Assembly: GCA_035551995.1 (NCBI GenBank)
Contig: DASZME010000067.1
Location: 15,493 to 79,492 of the forward strand
DNA: 64,000 nucleotides
Direction of reading: 5' to 3'
From: RYN-428 sp035551995
GTDB lineage: Bacteria > Planctomycetota > Phycisphaerae > Tepidisphaerales > Tepidisphaeraceae
The notes under the pieces: model-generated
Databases searched by the model: none
What the model was told of the DNA's origin: nothing
What the model saw: only the letters and a program-made list of their open reading frames with translations
Position numbers and translations under genes: made by a program
Part shown: positions 20,197 to 27,920 of the stretch, in pieces
How the letters are laid out: each line of letters begins with the position of its first letter
Numbering within the stretch: the first letter of the stretch is position 1

Positions 20197-23100
20197 ATGC
20201 ATTACGCCGGCACAACGCCCGCCAACGTCCGCCGAGCCGTCGCGATATACGTCGCCCGCCGCCGTTGGGTCGGCGTCGCCGCCGCGCTCGTGGCCGCGAT
20301 CGCGACGGCGATCGTTCTTTTGCTGGCGTTCATCGTCGCCGATCGGTACGCCCAGTTGCCCCAAGCCCTGCGCGACGCCGGGCCGCGCCTTGTGGAGATG
20401 GCGCTATTGGCCGGCGTCGTCGGCGCGATCGTTGCGCTGGTGCGACGGCATGATCCATTCGGCGTCGCCGTCCGGCTCGATCAGGCCTTTCCGCATCACC
20501 TCGATCGCTGGTCGTCCTCGCTGGATCTGGCCGATCAAATCGCCGCCGGCCGAAACGTCGGCGACCAAGCGAGCCTTGATCGGCTGTTTGCCGACACCGA
20601 AGCGCTGCCTTCCAAGAACGCCGGGTCGATCGTGTCGACGCAAGGGTTGCGGATGGCGCTGATCGCACTGACCGTGGCCGCATCGGCGCTGTTATTCGTC
20701 GGCCTGAGCCCCGCGTTCGACTTCCCGCTTCTATGCCGGCGCTTCGTTCATCCGCGCGCGAATTTGCCGCGCGACGGCGCGACGCGAATCGTCGTCGTCG
20801 ACGTCAACGGCCAGCCGTTCACCGGCGAGATGCCCGGCCCGTTTGCGGAAGGATCGCCGCTGAATTTGCGCGTCGAACTTCGCCGCAAGCCTGGGCTTTT
20901 CGCGTTCGGGCGGAAGGATCGGGTGATCGACGATGCCGATCAGCTTGCGCCTCGGCTGGAGCGCTGGACCGAGGGCGGCCCGGCCATTTCCGAGTTCACC
21001 CGCGCCGGATCGACCTGGACGTTTACCCAGCCGCGACTGGAGAAGTCGCTTGTATTTCGCGTCGGGGTCGACGACGGGCTTACTCGGATATTTTCCGCCG
21101 ACGTCATTCCGCGCATCAAACTCACCAGGATCGATTCCGCAGTTCGGTTTCCCCGCTATGCCCACGTCAAGGACCAGTCGATCGCTCCCTTGCAGGGAAA
21201 TCGAATCAGCGCGCTGACGGATTCGGTCGCTCATTTCGAGTTGAATTTCGATCGTCCGTTCACAATCGTAACGGCAACTTACGAAGCGATGAAATCTGAA
21301 AAGGATCCCGCCGCCGCCGCGGAAATTCAGGCATCGGGCGCGACGCCGCAAGACACTTTTCACGACTCGTCCAGACGAACCCTGCGCGTGCAAAAGCGAG
21401 GCGAAACCGCCGCGCGCTTTACCCTTCCGATCGACGCCAGCGGCATACTCCGAATCTCGGCCGTCGGGGCCAACGGGCTGGGTAGCGAAGAATGGGTCGG
21501 CGCCGTCGAAGCCGTGCCGGACGCCCCGCCGCGCATCGTCGTTACCGGAATCGATCCGGTCATGACCGTCGCGCCCGGCGAGACGGTCTCGTTTCAATAT
21601 CAAGCGGAGGACGATCTGGCCGTCACCGATATCGTGATGGACTGGTCGGTGGCCGGCGGAATCCACAGCAGTGAACTGGGCGGCGAAGAATATCTCCGGA
21701 ACAATCAACTGGGCCAGAAAATCGTCGCCGGCCAGGAGCTGATCCAGCGGATGAACTATAAGTTCTACGCGACGGAGCCATTTCAATTTTTCCTCACGGC
21801 CATCGACTCCAAAGGACAGGAATCGCATACCGAGACCTACCGCATCCACGTCCAAAGCGACGACTACGCGACGCGCTTCGATCGCGGCATGGAATTGCTA
21901 AAAGATACCGGCGCCTACCAAACCCGATTCCTTCAACAGCTTGGAGGACTTACCGGCCAGCTTAATATCATCGCCACCGCATCGGGGGGCGCTAAAACCT
22001 GGGATCCAAAGCTCGATGCGCAGTTCGATAATTTTCTGCGGACGGCGCAGAATTACGACGATCCCTGGTTCTTCGTCAAACCGTTGACGCTCCGTTACGG
22101 CGGGATTCCCTACCGGCTGAACCAAGCGCTCCAGATGCTGATGGCGCCGCCCGACGCCCTCGCCACCCGCGCCGATTTTCTAGCGCTGGGAATGTCGCTG
22201 AAAACGACCGGCGATCTACCGGCCGCCATCGGCCAAATCCGCTCGCTGATCGAGTCGCAGCGTCCGATCGTCGACGCATGGGGCAAGGCCGTCGCCGCCG
22301 AAAAAGCGCGGTTCCTGCCCGAACAGCTGCTCAATCAGGCGCGCGGGCCGGCGGCGCGGCTGGCGGCGCTCTCGCACATTCAACAACCGCCGGACGTCGC
22401 GGCGGCGAATCTGAAATTTTATCTGGCGCAAATCGACGCGTGGCTGATCGCGGCGGCGCCGCTGGCCGCCGATGATCCGGAGTTCCCGCCGCTGCTCGAC
22501 GCGCTCAAGCACGCTCGCGAACAGGGGGCGGCGCCGGCGATTATCGCGGCGCTGCAGACCATCGTTCAGAAGCTTTCGTCGCGGGACCTTGCGACCGATG
22601 ACGCTCTGCCCGCCCTTGCCGGCGCCTTGGCGAAAACCTTGGCCGAAATGTCCGACGCCAACGATCGATATTTCACCCTGATCGCGCGGATGGTCCTGAC
22701 GTCGGGACAAAACGAGTTGCTGGCGCCGGCCCGGACGATGGCCCTCGCGCAGCCGTGGCTGACCGACGCCCCGACGACGGAATGGGACGGCGTTCCCGCG
22801 AATCCGGCCGACACGATTCTCATGGCTCATCAGGCGTGGGAGGCCCTGCGGATATACCGGGCGGATCTTCTTGCGGGCCGGTTTGATCTGAATCCGCAGG
22901 AAGGCGCCGATCGCCTGAGCGTATTGCGCGAATTTGCCTTATCGACGAAAGAAGAATTGCGCCAAATTCCGGCCGATGGAATCGAATCGGCGGCGCGCGA
23001 TCGACTGAACTCCGTTCTGGATCGTCTAATCAATCCCGGCGCCGCGGCGCTCGACGCGGGATTGCCGGCGGATCTTTCGGGCGCGATTCGCGCGGTCGGG

Positions 23101-24504
23101 GTCGATAGGGTCGCCGCGCTTGGCGCGGCCGCACAAACGATGATTGAACCACTGACGGCGGCGATGCGAAAAACCGCCGATGAATATGATCGACATGCCG
23201 ATGCCGTCGAGAAGGAATCGGCAACGCCGCCGGTGGACGCGGAGACAATTCATCCGGGCCGCCTGCGGCTGCTGGACGACGCGGCCCGATTGCAAACGCG
23301 GACAGAAGGCCTCGAATCGCTCTATCGCGCAGTGAAGATGGCGATCATCGAATCGCGATTGTTGAAGGAGAGCGCGGCGCCGCCGTGGTCGGATTTCGAG
23401 GCGCTGCACGCGGCGCAAATCGGCGTGTCGCTGGCGGCGTCGCAGGCGGGGGAAAGCGTCACGCGCATTCATGTCGAGCTCAGCGCGCAGCCGGGAAAAT
23501 CGGCGGAGAAATATGGCGTCATCGCGCGTAACGCCCGGCAGCTGGCGGCGCGCCTGCGCTCGACGGCGGAATTGCTGACGGCCGCCCGGCGCGGCGAGCC
23601 GGTGAAGTTCGACTATGAACGACTGATGAAAGACGCGCGAGCCGAAGGATCGCTCGCGGCGCTGAAGGAGGAATATGAATTGGTCGCGGCCCATGCGTTC
23701 ACGGCCGGCTCAAAGACGATGGCGGATGCCGAGGCGAAGCTGAATAAGACGGCCCTGGCGAGAATCGTTCGCGGCGAGCAGGCGCTGGCGCCGCTGACCG
23801 AAATGGAGCGGCGCATCAAGGAAGCGGCCGCGGGCAAGCCGCCGGAGATGGCCGCGGCGCTTGACGCGCTGCGGAAGCGGCTTTCGTCCGACCCCGACGC
23901 CCCGACGATCGACGCGTTGCCCGCGGCGTTGAACGAGGCGTCGGCCGCGCCGCGGGACGAGCCGGTCAAAAAACTGCCGGCGCTGAATCGCCGGGTGCAG
24001 GCGGTGAGCGACGCCTTGACGAATCTCGGCGAGAGCTTCCGCGATCAGGCGCGCCTGCCGGCCATCAGCACGACGTCGCGGCAGAACCGCCGATTCACGA
24101 CGCGCGATTTGCCGAACGTGTGGGTGATCGGCGGCGTCATCGAGGGCTTCGACCGCCGCTGGCTGCATACGATGCGCGATCTGGAGTTATCGCTGACGCG
24201 AACGATGCTTGAGGTCGGCCGGGCGGAGGCGCCGGGGGAATTGAGTTCGCCGGCGCCGGCCGATTCGACCGATCTGAAATTGCAGTACGCCCGCATGGTG
24301 GAATGGCGTGCGCGGAATTTCGCCAACGATCGCAGAAGGAATCAAGGCATCTCGTTGCTTGCGGCCGGCGCCGGGCCGACGCTGCGATTGCCGGAGCATA
24401 TCGCCGAGGAGTTTTTGCGCGCCCGAAACCTTCAATCGCCCCAGGATTTTAAGCCGCGGATCGAATCGTATTACGAGGAAATCTATCATGACCTTGCCAG
24501 GTAG
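20197..24504 (+). CDS. Giant membrane-anchored protein of the MoxR/Bat cluster, unknown function
   Basis: 1435 residues from ATG at 20197 (MHYAGTTPANVRR); a GTG at 20188 overlapping the upstream stop is the alternative. Three hydrophobic helices lie near the N-terminus (about 24-48, 65-85 and 150-170). Beta-rich extracytoplasmic domains follow (Ig-like, ADVIPRIKLTRIDSAVRFPRY, and PDAPPRIVVTGIDPVMTVAPGE around 440-560). The remaining 850 residues are predominantly helical and rich in Ala, Leu, Glu and Arg, probably coiled coil. The layout resembles large DUF4175-type proteins, but I cannot confirm that family. Its position between two VWA-like proteins and a terpene-cyclase-fold protein suggests a scaffold in the periplasm. 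The frame is intact along the whole length. Confidence 0.8.
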   Translation: MHYAGTTPANVRRAVAIYVARRRWVGVAAALVAAIATAIVLLLAFIVADRYAQLPQALRDAGPRLVEMALLAGVVGAIVALVRRHDPFGVAVRLDQAFPHHLDRWSSSLDLADQIAAGRNVGDQASLDRLFADTEALPSKNAGSIVSTQGLRMALIALTVAASALLFVGLSPAFDFPLLCRRFVHPRANLPRDGATRIVVVDVNGQPFTGEMPGPFAEGSPLNLRVELRRKPGLFAFGRKDRVIDDADQLAPRLERWTEGGPAISEFTRAGSTWTFTQPRLEKSLVFRVGVDDGLTRIFSADVIPRIKLTRIDSAVRFPRYAHVKDQSIAPLQGNRISALTDSVAHFELNFDRPFTIVTATYEAMKSEKDPAAAAEIQASGATPQDTFHDSSRRTLRVQKRGETAARFTLPIDASGILRISAVGANGLGSEEWVGAVEAVPDAPPRIVVTGIDPVMTVAPGETVSFQYQAEDDLAVTDIVMDWSVAGGIHSSELGGEEYLRNNQLGQKIVAGQELIQRMNYKFYATEPFQFFLTAIDSKGQESHTETYRIHVQSDDYATRFDRGMELLKDTGAYQTRFLQQLGGLTGQLNIIATASGGAKTWDPKLDAQFDNFLRTAQNYDDPWFFVKPLTLRYGGIPYRLNQALQMLMAPPDALATRADFLALGMSLKTTGDLPAAIGQIRSLIESQRPIVDAWGKAVAAEKARFLPEQLLNQARGPAARLAALSHIQQPPDVAAANLKFYLAQIDAWLIAAAPLAADDPEFPPLLDALKHAREQGAAPAIIAALQTIVQKLSSRDLATDDALPALAGALAKTLAEMSDANDRYFTLIARMVLTSGQNELLAPARTMALAQPWLTDAPTTEWDGVPANPADTILMAHQAWEALRIYRADLLAGRFDLNPQEGADRLSVLREFALSTKEELRQIPADGIESAARDRLNSVLDRLINPGAAALDAGLPADLSGAIRAVGVDRVAALGAAAQTMIEPLTAAMRKTADEYDRHADAVEKESATPPVDAETIHPGRLRLLDDAARLQTRTEGLESLYRAVKMAIIESRLLKESAAPPWSDFEALHAAQIGVSLAASQAGESVTRIHVELSAQPGKSAEKYGVIARNARQLAARLRSTAELLTAARRGEPVKFDYERLMKDARAEGSLAALKEEYELVAAHAFTAGSKTMADAEAKLNKTALARIVRGEQALAPLTEMERRIKEAAAGKPPEMAAALDALRKRLSSDPDAPTIDALPAALNEASAAPRDEPVKKLPALNRRVQAVSDALTNLGESFRDQARLPAISTTSRQNRRFTTRDLPNVWVIGGVIEGFDRRWLHTMRDLELSLTRTMLEVGRAEAPGELSSPAPADSTDLKLQYARMVEWRARNFANDRRRNQGISLLAAGAGPTLRLPEHIAEEFLRARNLQSPQDFKPRIESYYEEIYHDLAR

Positions 24505-24561
24505 AATCCGCGATCGTTTCGTGCTTCTCGAAAGCGGGAAACGCCGCGCAAGCGCGGCTCC

Positions 24562-24606
24562 GTTCAGCGGTCCCGCTTGCGGGACGTTTTCCGCGACCCG
24601 CGCTCG
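24562..24606 (+). repeat. REP-like repeat with compensatory base pair
   Basis: Copy of the dispersed repeat in which the stem is GTCCCGC/GCGGGAC instead of GCCCCGC/GCGGGGC: both arms are changed so that pairing is kept. The trailing flank TTTTCCGCGACCCGCGCTCG also follows the family. It lies between the end of the 1435-residue gene and the start of the terpene-cyclase-fold gene. Confidence 0.85.
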
Positions 24607-24640
24607 TGGCGGCAATCCAACGAACTTTATAAGTACCGTG

Positions 24641-25735
24641 ATGTTCGCGCTGGCGACGCTTCTATTCGCGTCAGGCGCGCAAGCGAATCACGACAACGAC
24701 GTGACGATGGCGGCGGCGTTGAATTACCTCCGCGGGCGACAGAATGAAGACGGCAGCTTCGGCAAAACGCAACCGCGACTTCAGACAGGGGTGGCCATGC
24801 TGGCCATCGCGTCGATCGGGATATCCGCCGGCGACGAAGCAACGCAAAAATCCGATACGCTGCTGCTTTCCAGAGCGGCGGATTTTCTTGTGGGCGGAGC
24901 GTCGATCGCGGGCGATATGGGAGATGATTCGTTTCGCACCGAGAGCCATGCGATCGCGACCGCGGCGCTGATCTGCTGCGTCGAGCGCTTGCCCGACGCA
25001 CGGCGGCGTTTAGCGGCCGGCAAGGAGATCGCGCGGGCGATTCTCCTATTACGGCAGAACCAGGATCGGAGCTCTTCTTCGGCGGCTCATGGGGGATGGA
25101 AGATGGAAGGTCGAGCCGGGAGCAACAACGACCGCCGCGCGTCGGCCTGGGCGCTGTATGCGCTCACGGCGGCAAAGCAGGTGGGTCTTGACGTGCGCCA
25201 AAACGATCTCGAACGCGGCGCCAAATATCTGCTCGGGTCGTTCAAGGCCGACCCGAAACCCGCGGCCGATCGCGACTCGGCCGAAGTGAAGCCGCAAGAC
25301 ATCGGCGGTCTTAGCGTCGACGAGACGGGCCTTACCGTCGAAACGATTAGCGCGATGGGCGGGTGGGCGCTGACGCGCGCGTCGCCGAACGCCGATCGCG
25401 CCAGGAAGAATCTCGCGTGGCTGACCCGCAATCCACCGGCGTGGACCGGACCGAATTATTTTTACGCCAATTTTTTTCGCGCCCGCGCCGTGCGGATGCT
25501 CGATGCAGGCGCACAAACGAAGGGCGATATTTTCACGCTGACGATGGAGCGAATCTCCCGGCATATCAAGGACCATCAACTCGGCGACGGCGCCATCTCA
25601 TTTCCTCCGGGCGATGCGCAAAATGAAGTGGCGATGGGCGGCGTCTTCTCGACGGCGATGTCGGTGCTGATCCTCAACGCCGCCGACAGTCGGCTTCCCG
25701 TCGACGAGGACTACCGCGTGAAACCGCTGTTTTGA
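24641..25735 (+). CDS. Exported prenyltransferase/squalene-oxidase repeat protein (terpene cyclase fold)
   Basis: 364 residues from ATG 24641, which gives a clean signal peptide (MFALATLLFASGAQA, cleaved before NHDND). An in-frame ATG at 24488 would place a REP-like repeat inside the coding region and bury the signal peptide, so I reject it. The mature protein has alpha/alpha-barrel repeats with the QNEDGSFG motif (LNYLRGRQNEDGSFGKTQP) and a later FYANFFRARAVRML-type helix, as in the squalene-hopene cyclase/prenyltransferase fold. The acidic DxDD catalytic motif of cyclases is not evident, so it is probably not a triterpene cyclase. Related exported proteins close many planctomycete MoxR/DUF58/Bat clusters. 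The role is unknown. Confidence 0.85.
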   Translation: MFALATLLFASGAQANHDNDVTMAAALNYLRGRQNEDGSFGKTQPRLQTGVAMLAIASIGISAGDEATQKSDTLLLSRAADFLVGGASIAGDMGDDSFRTESHAIATAALICCVERLPDARRRLAAGKEIARAILLLRQNQDRSSSSAAHGGWKMEGRAGSNNDRRASAWALYALTAAKQVGLDVRQNDLERGAKYLLGSFKADPKPAADRDSAEVKPQDIGGLSVDETGLTVETISAMGGWALTRASPNADRARKNLAWLTRNPPAWTGPNYFYANFFRARAVRMLDAGAQTKGDIFTLTMERISRHIKDHQLGDGAISFPPGDAQNEVAMGGVFSTAMSVLILNAADSRLPVDEDYRVKPLF

Positions 25736-25811
25736 GCGATCTCTCCGCCGGCAGGCGATCGAGGCGATGCGGTTCATTAAAGAGATTCATCGCATTTTTA
25801 TGTTCGTGATC

Positions 25812-25905
25812 GCGAAACACGGTCCTCAAGCGAAACATGCCCGGCAGGCGCAAATATGGTCCGCACGCGAAACACGGTGTGCAGGCAAAAAAAAACGCCC
25901 CGCAA
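25812..25905. repeat. Degenerate tandem array of REP half-units
   Basis: Five consecutive 18-21-nt units start at 25812, 25830, 25848, 25867 and 25885, each of the form GCGAAACACGNCCNGCAA. This unit is the left half of the dispersed REP-like repeat (compare GCGAAACACGCCCCGCAA at 35402). The last unit runs into an intact copy at 25896-25920. Upstream, 25736-25811 holds nothing I recognise. Confidence 0.75.
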
Positions 25906-25920
25906 GCGGGGCCGCTAAAC
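25896..25920 (-). repeat. REP-like hairpin repeat, intact core
   Basis: 25-nt core identical to the copies at 8819 (reverse) and 8924: CGCCCCGCAAGCGGGGCC then GCTAAAC. It forms the last unit of the tandem array and directly abuts the MITE-like element. Confidence 0.9.
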
Positions 25921-25922
25921 GC

Positions 25923-26115
25923 AATACGGTTCACTTAGAAGATTGAGTTGAACGCCGAGACGCCGAGTCGCCGAGATAAAAGAGAATAAAAGAGAAGAAG
26001 AGCAAAAACTCACTCGCTTTTGATGACACCAATTTCAGATTCTCTCGTTATTCCTTTCTACTCTGAGTCTCGGCGTCTCGGCGTTCATACCCGCTCGTCT
26101 TAAGTGAACCATATT
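25923..26115. mobile_element. MITE-like inverted-repeat element, 193 bp, flanked by a 12-bp direct repeat
   Basis: The ends are inverted repeats of 15 bp with one mismatch (AATACGGTTCACTTA at 25923-25937 against 26101-26115). A second perfect 18-bp inverted pair, GAACGCCGAGACGCCGAG, lies inside (25950-25967 and 26069-26086). The centre is AT-rich and has no gene. The element is bracketed by the direct repeat GCCGCTAAACGC (25911-25922 and 26116-26127), which is also the end of the REP-like repeat. This fits insertion into a REP copy with target duplication. No transposase is present. The remaining 26128-26197 shows only a weak hairpin before the next gene. Confidence 0.7.
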
Positions 26116-26197
26116 GCCGCTAAACGCGGGAATAGAGCAATGCAACAAATGCTCTCGCTGAACGCGGGGTCGCGGAGGTAAGGGAAGAAGAAAAATA

Positions 26198-27859
26198 TCA
26201 TTTAGCGCCGGCGCAGACCAGTCGCTGAATGCTGCGGTGATAGATCCGGCCGCCGGCATAGCTGATCGAATTCAGGCTCCAGGTTTTTCCCGCCGGGCCC
26301 AGATCGTTCACCGCCAGCAACGCCGATTCGTCCAGCGTTTTGACCCGGCCGTCGACCACGTAGGTCGTGCCGAGCATGGTGGTGAAAAAGATTTTTCCGC
26401 CGACGGCGGTTGGGCTTCCGAGATAGCCCCACCACCAGCCGTCGCCCTGGGATCGCTTATCGCCGTTGACGTCGATCCCGCGTGAGTTCACGGTGGACGA
26501 CGCCAGCGTTTGGCCCCAGATCCGTTGATCGGCCGAACCGGATTCGCGGAGGACCGCGACCGGCATTTCAAGGTATTCTACTTTCCCCGTTTCCAGGTGA
26601 ATCCGGCCTACGCAATGCGGCGGGCCGACCTTCGCCTTACGGTCAAAGTAGCACAGAAAATAATGATGATCGCCGACGATGATGTTGCAAAGCTGAGCCG
26701 GGAAAACGCGCATCGGCGGCGATTGTTTCGAAAGATCGACGCCGGCCTCCAGCGCATATTTTCCGGTGGCCGGATCGTAGCGGCGCCAATCGACTTTCTT
26801 CACCAGCGATTGCGTGCGAAGGAGTTTCCCGGTGACCGCATCGAGCACCTGATGCTCGGCGGCGTCGATGTTGATCCAGAAGGCGTATTTCGGGGTCCAA
26901 TGAAGCGTGTAGAGCGCCTTTCCTTTGGGCTCGGCTTCGAATCGCCAGATCGTCTTTCCTTCGCGGCCGGGAGCGAGACTGGTGAGGCTCAGGCCGGGCG
27001 GTGTTTCGGGAACGCCATGGTATCCGCCGCGTCCTTGCAGGACGGCCGGCTCGCCCGCGGCGGTCGTGCCGAAGACGGGCGTGTTGTAGTGCGTCAGGGC
27101 GTCGTCGGATATCCAGAGCGTTTTGCCGGTTTGGGCGTCGATGCCGCGGATGTAATTCCAGGGATCTTTCTCGCGCCGGGGATCGTCCGGGTCGCGCGGC
27201 TCCATGTTCAGAATGGCGGCGCCGACGAGCATCGGCTCAAACTGCTTGTTGAACGGCCGGCCGACGGTCGGCTTCCAGGTGCGGAGCCAGGTTTGTTTGC
27301 CCGCGTAATCGAAACAGCCGAGCGATCCGCAGGCGTTGAAGAACCAGACATGCTTGCCGTCGGTAAGCGGCGACGGCGAGGTGGCGTCGCTGAAAAAGTA
27401 GGCGGGGACGCTGGTTTCCGTGCCGGGGAGCGGCACGGTCCAGAGGATTTTTCCGTCGCGGGCATCGACGCAATAGCCGACGACATCGCGGCCGGTGGGC
27501 TTCTGTCCTTCGACGGGTTTGAGCGTGGTAAGAAAGACCCGATCGTTCCAGACGGCAATTCCGCCCTGGCCTTCTTCGGGAAGCGTGGCTTGCCAGACGA
27601 TGCCTTGGTTACGCGCGACGCTCCAGTGAATCGGAACATCGTCGGCTTCGACCGACCACGATCCATTGGGCCCGGCGGCTTGAGGCCAGTTGATCGCGGA
27701 GGAAGCGGAATCGGCGCCAAGCGCGAAGGGTGCGCGAAGCGCCATGGCGCCAAGCGTCGCGGAAGCGGCGGCTTTGAGAAAATCGCGACGGGCCGTAAGT
27801 CGGAGCCGGCCAGAACCGGGGCGAACGGTCGAGTGTGAGGGCATTGAATGGGTATCCAT
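26198..27859 (-). CDS. PQQ-like beta-propeller repeat protein with Tat signal
   Basis: 553 residues (an inner ATG at 27844 is possible). A twin-arginine signal TARRDFLKAAASATLG lies at about residues 23-38, so it is exported folded. The body is a beta-propeller of PQQ-like repeats with the typical DAxxGKxLW strand motif (VDARDGKILWTVPLPG, IDAQTGKTLWISDD, LDAVTGKLLRTQ). Catalytic residues of quinoprotein dehydrogenases are not obvious; planctomycetes carry many such outer-membrane-biogenesis (BamB)-like propellers without PQQ. It starts 61 nt after the PVC dehydrogenase gene in the same direction, so the two are probably cotranscribed and act together in the periplasm. Confidence 0.88.
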   Translation of the reverse strand: MDTHSMPSHSTVRPGSGRLRLTARRDFLKAAASATLGAMALRAPFALGADSASSAINWPQAAGPNGSWSVEADDVPIHWSVARNQGIVWQATLPEEGQGGIAVWNDRVFLTTLKPVEGQKPTGRDVVGYCVDARDGKILWTVPLPGTETSVPAYFFSDATSPSPLTDGKHVWFFNACGSLGCFDYAGKQTWLRTWKPTVGRPFNKQFEPMLVGAAILNMEPRDPDDPRREKDPWNYIRGIDAQTGKTLWISDDALTHYNTPVFGTTAAGEPAVLQGRGGYHGVPETPPGLSLTSLAPGREGKTIWRFEAEPKGKALYTLHWTPKYAFWINIDAAEHQVLDAVTGKLLRTQSLVKKVDWRRYDPATGKYALEAGVDLSKQSPPMRVFPAQLCNIIVGDHHYFLCYFDRKAKVGPPHCVGRIHLETGKVEYLEMPVAVLRESGSADQRIWGQTLASSTVNSRGIDVNGDKRSQGDGWWWGYLGSPTAVGGKIFFTTMLGTTYVVDGRVKTLDESALLAVNDLGPAGKTWSLNSISYAGGRIYHRSIQRLVCAGAK

Positions 27860-27920
27860 TATTGGCGCAGACTCGCGAGCAATCGCGAAGGAAACAGAAG
27901 CTGTTTACTTGGTCACCCGC

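Noticed and set aside
25812..25905. Possible CRISPR array
   Set aside because: The units are contiguous without unique spacers and are degenerate; they are half-units of the REP-like repeat.
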